Shown here: piece after piece, positions 53,157-63,938 of the stretch | Layout of the letters: each line of letters begins with the position of its first letter | Numbering within the stretch: position 1 is the stretch's first letter | Source of the DNA: Halichoerus grypus | Lineage: Eukaryota; Chordata; Mammalia; Carnivora; Phocidae | Direction of reading: 5' to 3' | Length of the DNA: 64,000 nucleotides | Assembly: GCF_964656455.1 (NCBI RefSeq) | Contig: NC_135726.1 | Span: 34,377,930-34,441,929, forward strand | Made by a program: the position numbers and the translations under genes | The notes under the pieces: generated by a model | What the model was told of the DNA's origin: nothing | What the model saw: only the letters and a program-made list of their open reading frames with translations | The model's database searches: none

Positions 53157-54586
53157 CAGGGCCAGGGTAAGAGTTCGTCCAGACCTGTATGGCACTGAGG
53201 GAAGTGCCCAGCAAGGCTGACATCAGCGGACAGTCTTTTCCAGCAGAGAGAGCTGGCGGTTTTACTACAGCGTCCAGTCAGAACACTTTGTTTTTCACAC
53301 CGTACAGTCTCACGAATCTCGCCTTCTCACAAAGTCCGGCAGCCAGCCTCCGCACCATGGTGATTTATTTCAATTCCACTTTTATTAATAGCTTCTCATA
53401 TTTGGTAAAATCAAATCCTTTTGCTGCTGTCCAGAATGTTAATGCACTGCACAGGCAGCAGAGCTAGCTTGTCAGGACATTCTAATGGATACACACATGC
53501 ACATATTTAAAGCCAAAGGATTTTATAAAATTTCACTTTGCACTTTAGAACATCTTCTGCATTTACCTCAGAAAAATAAATGTGTTTCCGTAGGCAGGTC
53601 TATTACCTGCCCCCTCTCACTGCTTCTTTCATGTCTTTCAAAACTCAAAATCACCTTCTTCACAGTATCTTATAATGTTTTTTTCTATTTTCACCTCTTT
53701 GGGGGGATTTTCATCTCTACAAGTCAATTGCCTTGAAATGAATTTTGAAGATTTTTATATTTTAATAGTATATTTTGAAAAGAAAGGGATTTCTCAGTTT
53801 GTGGATAAGAATATTAGACAAACAGATATAAAATATTTGGGGATCTGGAGGACAAAGCTATGCATTTGTGTTTGACAGGTTTTTTTTCTACATGGCAAAG
53901 GGAAATCGGCTCTTGAATTTTCTTTATTGAAATCCTGTCTTTGTTGATTACTTTGCCACTGCCTGAGCCCTTGATGAAAACCTCCCCAAAGCAGGAAGAC
54001 ACACCGCCATATCTCCATTATCAGCCTCCTTCAGCCGATTTGTTCAGGAGGCTGCGGGTAAGAGAGAGTATGTTGCATGGATTGGGGACCTGGATGTGTC
54101 CATTAGAAGCCACTCCCTCCAGTTTCAGGCACACAAAGAGATTTTAAGATCGAACTGTGATCAAAACCTTTTTCTCTTGCTCTTAATGAGACCCACAGCC
54201 AGACTGAAGACTTCCCTCCCACACTTGTGCATCTGCTCAGGCAACTCTAAGTTATCTGTGCTGATAGAGAATGGCAGCACGGCTAAGGGTCTCACATCAT
54301 TTCTACAAGGCTTTGGAAGAAATTGAATGAGCTTGGTTTTGAGGAAGCCAATGTATTTTCTGGATTACTTGGCCTAATAGACTCTATGTTATTAACATGA
54401 GGTCACACAAAGCAGGGGTGGACAGTGATGGGATCTGGAAGGGGCAAGGAAGAGTCAGTCTGGGGTTAAAAGAGTTTCAAGCACAGTTGCAAAGCTGATA
54501 TCAAGAAAATAATTGGCAGTCTGAATCCACAGCAGAGCTAACCCTTGACTGAGATTTTGGGGAGGTGTATTTTTGTTTTGTACTTC
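53157..54586. other. Single-copy-looking DNA, no gene recognised
   Basis: No repeat family is recognised across about 1.4 kb. 53160-53360 has more CpG than its surroundings ('gttcgtcc', 'cagcgg', 'ggcgg', 'acgaatctcgcc', 'gtccggc'), followed by AT-rich sequence. It could be conserved non-coding DNA. Frames are short. Confidence 0.35.
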
Positions 54587-54840
54587 TCAAGACCGTTTTT
54601 TAAAATTGAGGTAAGATATATATAACAAAATTTACCTTTCTAAATTTTTTTAAGTGTAGAGTTCAGTAGTGTTAAGTATATTCATAATGTTATGCAACCA
54701 ATCTCCAGAATCCTTTTCATCTTGTAAAAGCAAAACTCTGTGCACATTGAACAACTACCCATTCCACCACCTCCAGGTCCTGGCAACCACCCTTCTACTT
54801 TCTGTCTGCTTGGGACCATTTTAAGTGCCTATGCTTTTAG
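54587..54840 (-). mobile_element. Old L1M-type 3' end, antisense
   Basis: 'ttttttaaaattgaggtaagatatatataac', 'aaatttacctttctaa', 'gtgtagagttcagtag', 'gttatgcaaccaatctccagaa' and 'tccaccacctccaggtcctggcaaccacc' read as the reverse complement of an old L1 3' region. Confidence 0.7.
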
Positions 54841-56390
54841 GGATCTTTTAGCCATAAGTAACAGAAGCTACTGGAAACTGCTAAAGCAATAAAAGAAATT
54901 TATAAGCTTAAGAGAATACAAGGAAGGGTTGGGCAGTCAGCCACAGAAAGGTAGGGTTGGGCCTCAGGACCACATAGAATGCAAACCTCAAATGCCACCA
55001 AACTCCTGCATCCCTGCTTTCTTCTACACATAAGCTCCATCACCCCGTCTCTACAGAAGGGCTTTCTCTACATGGCAGAGAACATGGCTCCATGTTAACT
55101 TCATCTACTAGAGACACATTGGATTGACAAGCTTTGTGTTTCCAATATAAATTTGTAGGAAAGAGGCTTATTGAATCAAGTGGATCAGAGGCCCATTCCT
55201 GGGCTAATCAGCCATGGCCAGAATGATTGGCCTAGCTTAGGTCAGGTGCCCACCTCTGACTAATCAACTATGGCTAGGGGAGGGGCACATAAGATCATAA
55301 CAGAACCCATGGGTAAAAGGAGGCACTGAAGGACTTCCCAGCAGAAAGTGCCAGTGGTGCTGGGCAGATAAAGCAGAAGGTATCCACTAGCATGCCCTTC
55401 ACTTCCTCTTTCTCCATATATTTCAAAGCCACTTACTCACTGTTTTCTCATTATGACAAGCCTTTCCTAGGACGTACCCCCTTCTTTGCATCTTCCTTTC
55501 TTACTAGCAACAAGAGATAATGAGGTAATCATCTGCATAGTCCCTGGCACACGTGCAGAAATATTCTGTCTCTCTCAAACAAAACATTACCTGTTAGGAT
55601 CTTAAAATGTGATTCCTCCCAATGGTATTCTTATACTTTAAAAAATAATCTAAAGACCAAAATCTTCTAATGGCCCATTGCCCCAAATTCAAGCCTCATG
55701 GTGGAATCAAGGCAGCTGGCCACTTAATCTCCCTTCCCTGAGCCTGCCCAGTAGTATTCCCTAATTGGAACAGCCTCGAAGCTTCTTGCTGGCAAGAAGA
55801 CAGAGGGAGGTTTTCTCCTCGTTCTTGTTATTATCCTAATTCCCTTGTTTTGTGACATTTAAACAGGCAGGCTCAATCTGTGTTTTTATATTGGTCAGAT
55901 TATCCTTGCCTTTAAAGAATTGTCTCCGCATTTGTGTTGAGCAGACTTACAGGCAGGCAAACACTTCCTCTTCACAGCATATTAGCTGAAAAGCAAAACC
56001 CACTGTGTTCTGGGAGGCATCTATCCCAGGCTGATCAGGACCATAAATCTGCCACAGCAGTGTCTCCACAGGGAACCCCAGAGAAACTGCTTATTGGCTT
56101 GTCAAGAGGATCTCAAGGGAGATCACACACCCTACCTAACGCCCACATGAAAGCCTATTTAAAGTAACACTACTGAGCCTGGTCAGTACCTCATGTGTTT
56201 AAAAAAGACCATTAGCCTCATCTGAGAGTTCCAGAGACACTTTTGAGATCTGCTGCTCAGTCTGACGCTGTTGATCACTGTTCACAAATTTGAACAAAAT
56301 TTAGAGAAAGGTTTTTAAAAATGTTTATACTATATTTCTGGCCACAAGTATTGCCCCAGGCTTTTCTGCCTAAAAAGATGGAATTATAGC
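54841..56390. other. Mostly unassigned non-coding DNA
   Basis: 54845-54980 contains a member of the old 'caagtggcttaag' family ('ttagccataagtaacagaag', 'aaagaaatttataagcttaag'). The rest to 56390 is unrecognised; no gene is supported. Confidence 0.45.
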
Positions 56391-56439
56391 ATTGAGAATC
56401 TAGGGATTTTCAATATGAATCAGACTTGATGATTGCCAG

Positions 56440-56560
56440 GATTAAGGAAAAAATTATTTATTGAACACATACAATGTGCTCAGAGTGCCCAAGATTACGC
56501 TCAGAAAAGCATGAGCTGTGATCTCTACCCTCAGGAGGCTTGCAGTCCATTTCCCTTTAT
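56440..56560 (+). repeat. Ancient mammal-wide repeat fragment
   Basis: 'aaaattatttattgaacacatacaatgtgctcagagtgcc' and 'gtgatctctaccctcaggaggcttgcagtcc' follow the same old family as at 14970 and 31262. Confidence 0.55.
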
Positions 56561-56639
56561 AGCACTCAAGGAAATCTAATTTCCGTTGAGGAACCATCCC
56601 TACTCCACTCTCAGATTGTGTGGCTTTTTAACACCCCCC

Positions 56640-56810
56640 CCTTCTCAGATGTCATAATCACATGACTCAGGGCTAACCAATCAGTCTTTTTCATCTCTCT
56701 GATTGGTGCATAATGGGGCATATGACTCAAGGCTGGCCCATCAGACTCATTTCTGAGACTGGAATTACTTGGAAAGAGCCTTGGGCTTTCTGTTATTTAG
56801 CTGATGAGAT
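56640..56810 (+). repeat. Old LTR-like repeat fragment
   Basis: Two similar stretches, 'catgactcagggctaaccaatcag' (56661-56684) and 'tatgactcaaggctggcccatcag' (56720-56743), recall the 'gtgacccaagccaggccaatcag' part of the family at 22245. Either it is duplicated here or two members lie in tandem. Confidence 0.4.
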
Positions 56811-56824
56811 GGTGGTCCAGAGTT

Positions 56825-56950
56825 TCTTGTTTGGTGGATATATCCTTCCTTGTTTTATGGATGAGAGAACTAGGATACAGAAAAAGCAAACAATTTGTCT
56901 AAGTTTATAGAGTCAGCTTGAGAAAAAGCTGGGATTCAAATCCAGATAAA
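56825..56950 (-). mobile_element. MIR SINE fragment, antisense
   Basis: 'ttgttttatggatgagagaactaggatacagaaaaagcaaac' and 'gctgggattcaaatccag' are MIR reversed. Confidence 0.75.
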
Positions 56951-57268
56951 CTGGTTCTAGAATTCATACTGTTAGGGTGTTTCTCATGGAATCCATATAC
57001 CTCTCGTTACCAGCCAACAGGGATCTCTTCACACTCCCCATAGCTCTTCCTTCTGGGAAGAGGCCTTTTCTGGAACATTCTCCCAGGTCTACTAGAAGCA
57101 ATGATCTCTGGCTTTGGGGCACACCATGGGTAAATAAGACTGATCTCTGGGTGAAGAAATCAAAGACCACAAATGTAGGAGACAGAAGACAGCCCACTAG
57201 AAAGCATAAAATAAGGATTCTTAATCTGCTAGGGGTCCCTGACCCCTTTGAGAATTGGATTTCCCAAA

Positions 57269-57800
57269 GTCAAACAGAGAAAGACATGTATCATATGACC
57301 TCATTGATATGAGGAATTCTTAATCTCAGGAAACAAACTGAGGGTTGCTGGAGTGGGGGGTGGGGTGGGAGGGATGGGGTGACTGGGTAATGGACACTGG
57401 GGAGGGTATGTGCTCTGGTAAGCACTGTGAATTGTGCAAGACTGTTGAATCTCAGATCTGTACCTCTGAAACAAATAATGCAATATATGTTAAGAAAGAA
57501 AAAAAAAAAAAAAAGAAGAAGAAGAATGTAGCAGGAGGGGAAGAATGAAGGGGGGGAAATCGGAGGGATAGACGAACCATGAGAGATGATGGACTCTGAA
57601 AAACAAACTGAGGGTTCTAGAGGGGAGGGGGGTGGGGGGATGGATTAGCCTGGTGATGGGTATTAAGGAGTGCACGTTCTGCATGGAGCACTGGGTGTTA
57701 TGCACAAACAATGAATCATGGAACACTATATCTAAAACTAATGATGTAATGTATGGGGATTAACATAACAATAAAAAAATTAAAAAAAAAAAAAAAGAAA
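57269..57800 (+). mobile_element. Very young 5'-truncated L1, 19-bp perfect target duplication
   Basis: It starts at the last codons of ORF2 ('gtcaaacagagaaagacatg', 'gacctcattgatatgagg') and carries the complete two-part 3' UTR: first part to 'gcaatatatgttaag', an A-rich/GAA linker at 57494-57526, second part with 'accatgagagatgatgg', a G-run at 57622-57641 and 'ggggattaacataacaat', then an A-tail. GAGAATTGGATTTCCCAAA is exact at 57250-57268 and 57801-57819. Confidence 0.97.
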
Positions 57801-57829
57801 GAGAATTGGATTTCCCAAAAAAGTTTGTA

Positions 57830-58735
57830 TGCACTTGAAAGGTTGAATATGACAAGTCTTCTGAATGCAAGTGACAGAAACCCAATTTGATCAGCTCCAT
57901 TAAAAAGGTTCACATAACTGTGGTAAGAGCAAAGATGCAGCCAGGCTTAAGGGACAACTAGAACCAGCTACAAGACTTGTGGTTTGTTTGTTTCCCTCTG
58001 CCTCTTTCTATGTGTTGGTTTTATTCTCTCTGACCCATGGTAAACAACATGGTTGAAGTTGAATCTCATTTCACATTGATGAGCCACATCTTTGCCCCAG
58101 CTCTAGTTCAAAAATATCCCAGGAAAGGATTCCAATTGGTCATGGGTTATGGACCCACCCCTGTGGCCATGGAAGCAGAGAACTGGAGTCAGCAGCAGTT
58201 ATCACCCAAGGAAAAAAATAATATCTTCAGAAGAAGAGAGGGTGTGGGGCAGACAAAACAAAGATTACTTCAGGAAAGAACCCACTGGAACTTTGGACCT
58301 AGAGCCTAAAACTGTGTCTAAAAAGTAAAGTGGAGAACTAAGGAAATTAAATGAATAATTCAGGGAAACACTCATCTCAATTATCTGAATAGTTCAAGAG
58401 AAATGTTTAGGCCAAGATTACCCAGAATGTGGCCTCCAAATTTTCCTTTTTTGGCAAAGAATTTATAGCACAACCCATTTCCTGTGCCCCATCAAAGGGA
58501 AAATAACTTTACAAAAAATAAAGAAGATATAGATTTCTTATTGGGAACCATAATGCTCTGTTAGCATGAAGTTTCTTCTGTTTTCATATTTTAAAAGAAA
58601 AATAAGAGACATTAAATCAGATTGGTCTTGCCCAAGTTGTCTAGGTCCAATATTAATTGTGCAAAATAGTTAGGAAAGGCTCAAGTAGGCTTTTAAAAGT
58701 CCCCCTCAACTCCAATTTAAGCCCTTTTCAATCTA
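57830..58735. other. Mostly unassigned non-coding DNA
   Basis: 57845-57915 resembles the old 'caagtggcttaag' family ('aatgcaagtgacagaaaccc'). No gene or other repeat is recognised. Confidence 0.45.
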
Positions 58736-58739
58736 TCCT

Positions 58740-59000
58740 CTGCACAGATGTCAGGTTAATTTGCCTAAAACACTAGTTTGTCATGATTCTCTGGTCATGA
58801 TTTCCTGGTGCTCTACCCACTACCCGCAATGGGGATCCACTCTCCTAAACCAATCTCACCTCCAACTACTGTGTCTGGGGTTGCCTCTTCAATCCTCCAA
58901 AGCTTCATGCTTATTTTCACCTCTGGCATCCTCATCTCCTTTTTTCAACTTATCCCAAATCTCATCCATTATGTAAAGCCTGGTTTGATTCCCACATTTG
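58740..59000 (+). mobile_element. L2 LINE fragment
   Basis: 'gatgtcaggttaatttgcctaaaacac', 'ctctggtcatgatttcctggtgctctaccc' and 'ttgcctcttcaatcctccaaagc' follow L2 coding-end/3' order, with no usable frame. DNA from 59000 to 59555 is unassigned except for an LTR-like 'ctgtctcccaggctcccttgc' at 59096-59116. Confidence 0.5.
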
Positions 59001-59559
59001 CAAAGGACTACCAAGTGTCATTTACCTTTTGTTCTTCAATTCATTGCCACCTTTTGCCTGTTCTTCTCTGTACGTAGGGAACTGATCCCGCAAACTCTGT
59101 CTCCCAGGCTCCCTTGCTAACTGTGCTAACTGGTTTCCAGGTATGTTCATCCAATAGGCGGTAAGAAGCCAGAGGATATTTTTGAGGAGTGGCATCTCTG
59201 GTAGTGACTAGTCTCTTCCATGGTCAACTCTAGCCTCTGCTGTTGCTAATCCCTGGGCTGTCTCACTAACCCTGCTTGTCTTCTCACTTATATCTTTGTG
59301 ATGAGTCCTCCATACTAAATTCTCTTTATTTAGATACCTGGTGTAGATTCATTTTTCCTGACTAGACTTTTTTTTGAAACATAGGACCACCTCATAATCT
59401 TTCTTCTCTGCTTTCCCATAATAGACTTTGTAATATTGTTTGTTTCAATCATATTTCCTTTTAAAAAGTAATATAGTTTGAACTATTTCAAATGGTACAA
59501 AATAATAAATAATGAAGAGTTTCTCATTCTAGATGCCCAGTCCTTTGTTTAAGTACATA

Positions 59560-60080
59560 AGAGTTAGAGCATGATGGCAGACCAAGAAGCTCCTATTTCT
59601 CTGTCCCCTACAGAAACAGTGAATTAACAACAATATATATGGATCATAATACCTCTGTGAAAACTTTAGACAGTTGAGAAGCTATGGCACCCAAGCCCAT
59701 GTAAAATCAAGAAAGAATTCCAGAGAAAGAGACAGAAAAATTTATGAAATTTTGCAAAACCATAACCTCCGTCTACCCAGCATAGGAAGTCACAACAGTC
59801 CCCCCCCACCCCCATTCCAATACCAGAGATCTTTCCTAGGGTCTGAAACAAAAGGGTGTACTGTGCATCCAAATTTCCAGGTTGTCTGGGGGATTTGTTG
59901 TCTTAGGGGTTGTTGCCTGAGGGATTGGTTTCTGTATTGCCTGACTTAGAGCACTGACACAACTGGTGCCAGAATTTGCAAGCTGCTGGAAACAAAGGCA
60001 AGCATTGCAGAACATTACAGCCACAGTTCTGCAGGCATACATCAAAAGATACAAGAGATCAAAAAAGGTTCAAACGGTCC
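59560..60080 (+). repeat. Possible old L1 5' UTR remnant
   Basis: 'agagcatgatggcagaccaagaagctcc' followed by 'gaaacagtgaattaac' and 'gaaaactttagacagttgagaagctatggcaccca' resembles the start of an old mammalian L1 5' UTR, which typically opens with 'aagatggcggac...'. This is a weak match and no ORF1 follows. Confidence 0.3.
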
Positions 60081-60084
60081 TAGA

Positions 60085-60160
60085 ACTTTTTTAAAAGAAT
60101 TATTTATTTATTTATATTTATTTATTATTTATTTATTTATTTTTTTCAGAAACATTTGGG
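60085..60160 (+). repeat. TTTA-rich simple repeat
   Basis: About 55 bp of ATTT/TTTA units at 60099-60150 before the L1 tail; it may be the remnant of an A-rich tail on the minus strand. Confidence 0.8.
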
Positions 60161-60781
60161 TCTTTACTAAAATTTACTTCCTAGATACTTTTTAAAAATT
60201 TTTTATTATGTTAATCACCATACATTACATCATTAGTTTTAGATGTAGTGTTCCATGATTCATTGTTTGTGCATAACACCCAGTGTTCCATGCAGTATGT
60301 ACCCTCTTTAATACCCATCATCGGGCTAACCCATCCTCCCAACCCCCTCCCCTCTAGAATCCTCAGTTTGTTTTTCAGAGTCCATCGTCTCTCATGGTTC
60401 GTCTCCCCCTCTGATTTCCCCCCCTTCATCTTCCCCTCCTGCTACATTCTTCTTCTTTTTTTTTTTTTCTTAACATATATTGCATTATTTGTTTCAGAGG
60501 TACAGATCTGAGATTCAACAGTCTTGCACAATTCACAGCGCTTACCAGAGCACATACCCTCCCCAGTGTCTATCACCCAGTCACCCCATCCCTCCCACCC
60601 CCCACCACTCCAGCAACCCTCAGTTTGTTTCCTGAGATTAAGAATTCCTCATATCAATGAGGTCATATGATACATGTCTTTCTCTGACTGACTTATTTCG
60701 CTCAGGATAATACCCTCCAGTTCCATCCACGTCGTTGCAAATGGCAAGATCTCATCCTTTTGATGGCTGCATAATATTCCA

Positions 60782-60801
60782 TTATATATATATATATACA
60801 C
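60782..60801 (+). repeat. (TA)n run in L1 ORF2
   Basis: Eight or so TA units at the same ORF2 position as in the copies at 30357, 39989 and 51263. It removes the normal C-terminus of ORF2p in this copy. Confidence 0.95.
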
Positions 60802-61927
60802 ACCACCTCTTCTTTATCCATTCATCTGTCGATGGACATCTTGGCTCTTTCCACAGTTTGGCTATTGTGGACATTGCTGCTATAAACATCGGGGTGCATG
60901 TACCCCTTCGGATCCCTACATTTGTATCTTTGGGGTAAATACCCAGTAGTGCAATTGCTGGGTCGTAGTGTAGCTCTATTTTCAACTTTTTGAGGAACCT
61001 CCATACTGTTTTCCAGAGTGCTGCACCAACTTGCATTCCCACCAACTGTAGGAGGGTTCCCCTTTCTCTGCATCCCCACCAACATCTATCATTTCCTGAC
61101 TTGTTAATTTTAGCCATTCTGACTGGTGTGAGGTGGTATCTCATTGAGGTTTTGATTTGGATTTCCCTGATGCCAAGCGATATTGAGCACTTTTTCATGT
61201 GTCTGTTGGCCATTTGGATGTCTTCTTTGGAAAAATGTCTGTTCATGTCTTCTGCCCATTTCTTGATTAGATTCTTTGTTCTTTGGGTGTTGAGTTTGAT
61301 AAGTTCTTGATAGATTTTGGATACTAGCCCTTTATGTGATATGTCATTTGCAAATATCTTCTCCCATTCTGTCGGTTGTCTTTTGGGTTTGTGGACTGTT
61401 TCTTTTGCTGTGCAAAAGCTTTTTATCTTGATGAAGTCCCAATAGTTCATTTTTGCCCTTGCTTCCCTTGCCTTTGGCAATGTTTCTAGGAAGAAGTTGC
61501 TGTGGCTGAGGTGGAAGAGGTTGCTGCCTCTGTTCTCCTTTAGGATTTTGATGGACTCCTGTCTCACATTGAGGTCTTTCAACCATTTGGAGTCTATTTT
61601 TGTGTGTGGTGTAAGGAAATGGTCCAGTTTCATTCTTCTGTATGTGGCTGTCCCATTTTCCCAACACCATTTGTTGAAGAGACTGTCTTTTTTCCACTGG
61701 ACATTCTTTCCTGCTTTGTTGAAGATTAGTTGACCATAGAGTTGAGGGTCCATTTCTGGGCTCTCTGTTCTGTTCCATTGATCTATGTGTCTGTGTTTGT
61801 GCCAGTACCATACTGTCTTGATGATGACAGCTTTGTAATAGAGCTGAAGTCCGGAATTGTGATGCCGCCAGCTTTGCTTTTCTTTTTCAATATTCCTCTG
61901 GCTATGCGGGGTCTTTTCTGGTTCCAT
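60782..61927 (-). pseudogene. L1 ORF2p fragment: C-terminal region
   Basis: After the frame change near 61850 the true sequence resumes at '[20 protein letters not shown]' and stays open for about 350 residues through '[20 protein letters not shown]' and the cysteine-containing C-terminal part ('[16 protein letters not shown]'). It is lost at a TA-repeat (60784-60799), where the frame ends in 'VYIYI'. The final 40 or so residues of ORF2p lie beyond, out of frame. The first 20 codons as drawn precede the shift and are not L1 protein. Confidence 0.92.
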
Positions 61928-62499
61928 ACAAATTTTAGGATTATTTGTTCCATTTCTCTGAAAAAAGTGGATGGTATTTTGATGGGGATTGCATTGAATG
62001 TGTAGATTGCTCTAGGTAGCATTGACATCTTCACAATATTTGTTCTTCCAATCCATGAGCATGGAACGTTTTTCCATTTCTTTGTGTCTTCCTCAATTTC
62101 TTTCATGAGTATTTTATAGTTTTCTGAGTACAGATCCTTTGCCTCTTTGGTTAGATTTATTCCTAGGTATCTTATGGTTTTGGGCGCAATTGTAAATGGG
62201 ATCAACTCCTTAATTTCTCTTTCTTCTGTCTTGTTGTTGGTGTATAGGAATGCCACTGATTTCTGTGCATTGATCTTACTTCCTGCTACTTTACTGAATT
62301 CCTGTATGAGTTCTAGCAGTTTTGGGGTGGAGTCTTTTGGGTTTTCCACATAAAGTATCATATCATCTGCAAAGAGTGAGAGTTTGACTTCTTTGCCAAT
62401 TTGGATGCCTTTTATTTCTTTTTGTTGTGTGATTGCTGTGGCTAGGACTTCTAATACTATGTTGAATAGCAGTGGTGATAGTGGACATCCCTGCTGCAT
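61783..62499 (-). pseudogene. L1 ORF2p fragment: RT palm and thumb
   Basis: Begins at '[19 protein letters not shown]' and holds the catalytic '[10 protein letters not shown]' motif (residues 42-51, nucleotides 62362-62373 for FADD), then '[13 protein letters not shown]' and '[12 protein letters not shown]'. The catalytic aspartates are kept. After 'GGITIPDF' (about 61850) the frame slips by one or two bases, and the last 25 or so residues are out of frame. Confidence 0.93.
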
Positions 62500-62679
62500 T
62501 CCTGACCTTAGGGGGAAAGCTCTCAGTTTTTCTCCATGAGAATGATATTTGCTGTAGGTTTTAACTGATGGCTTCTATGATATTGAGGTATGTTCCCTCT
62601 ATCCCTATACTCTGAAGAGTTTTGATCAAGAAAGGATGCTGTACTTTGTCAAATGCTTTTTCTGCATCTATTGAGAGGA

Positions 62680-62916
62680 TCATATGATTCTTGTTCTTTC
62701 GTTAATGTATTCTATCACATTGTTTGATTTATGGATGTTGAACCAACCTTGCAGCCCAGGGATAAATCCCACTTGGTCGTGGTGAATAATCCTTTTAATG
62801 TACTGTTGGATCCTATTGGCTAGTATTTTGGTGAGAATTTTTGCATCCATGTTCATCAGGGATATTGGTCTGTAATTCTCCTTTTTGATGGGGTCTTTGT
62901 CTGGTTTTGGGATCAA
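62680..62916 (-). pseudogene. L1 ORF2p fragment: RT fingers
   Basis: It continues the reverse transcriptase in a different frame from 62955-63938 ('[20 protein letters not shown]', '[19 protein letters not shown]', 'HDQVGFIPG'). These are conserved L1 RT motifs of the fingers subdomain. It stops at 62680; 62500-62679 continues the domain only in broken frames. Confidence 0.92.
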
Positions 62917-62954
62917 GGTAATGCTGGCCTCATAAATGAGTTTGGAAGTTTTCC

Positions 62955-63938
62955 TTACATTTCTATTTTTTGGAACAGTTTCAGAAGAATAGGTATTAAT
63001 TCATCTTTAAATGTTTGGTAGAATTCCCCTGGGAAGCCATCTGGCCCGGGGCTTTTGTTTGTTGGGAGATTTTTGATGACTGCTTCAATTTCCTTCATGG
63101 TTATAGGTCTGTTCAGGTTTTCTATTTCTTCCTGGTTCAGTTTTTGTAGTTGATACATCTCTAGGAATGCATCCAGTTCTTCCAGGTTATCTAATTTGCT
63201 GGCATAGAGTTGCTCATAATATGTTCTTATAATTGTCTGTATTTCTTTGGTGTTGGTTGTGATCTCTCCTCTTTCATTCATGATTTTGTTGATTTGGGTC
63301 ATTTCTCTTTTCTTTTTGATAAGTCTGGCCAGGGGTTTATCAATCTTGTTAATTCTTTCAAAGAACCAGCTCCTAGTTTCGTTGATCTGTTCTACTGTTC
63401 TTTTGGTTTCTATTTCATTGGTTTCTGCTCTGATCGTTATTATTTCTCTTCTCCTGCTGGGTTTAGGCTTTATTTGCTGTTCTTTCTCCAGCTCCTTTAG
63501 GTGTAGGGTTAGGTTGTGTACTTGAGACCTTTCTTGTTTTTTGAGAAAGGCTTGTATTGCTATATACTTTCCTCTTAGGACTGCCTTTGCTGCATCCCAA
63601 AGATTTTGAATACTTGTGTTTTCATTTTCATTGGTTTCCATGAATTTTTTTAATTCTTCTTTAATTTCCTGGTTGACCCATTCATTCTTCAGTAGGATGC
63701 TCTTTAGCCTCCATGTATTTGAGTTCATTCCGACTTTCCTCTTGTGATTGAGTTCTAGTTTCAAAGCATTGTGGTCTGAAAATAGGCAGGGAATGATCCC
63801 AATCTTTTGGTACTGGTTGAGACCTGATTTATGACCAAGGATGTGATCTATTCTGGAGAATGTTCCATGGGCACTAGAGAAGAATGTGTATTCCATTGCT
63901 TTGAGATGGAATGTTCTGAATATGTGTGTGAAGTCCAT
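62955..63938 (-). pseudogene. L1 ORF2p fragment: endonuclease end and RT N-terminus
   Basis: The 327-residue open stretch starts inside the AP-type endonuclease domain, showing '[10 protein letters not shown]' (residues 28-37) and the catalytic-motif '[10 protein letters not shown]' (54-63). It passes through the linker rich in Lys/Glu and enters the reverse transcriptase with '[30 protein letters not shown]'-type motif near its end. In an intact L1 this protein nicks the target DNA and copies L1 RNA there. It ends at a stop caused by a frame change near 62940. Upstream sequence to 64000 is a shifted or interrupted frame. Confidence 0.93.

Noticed and set aside
52717..53223. Open frames of 145-168 codons on both strands (poly-Glu/Lys and poly-Ser/Leu/Phe)
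   Set aside because: They are the direct translation of a pure purine/pyrimidine tract in every frame; there is no domain and no initiation context.
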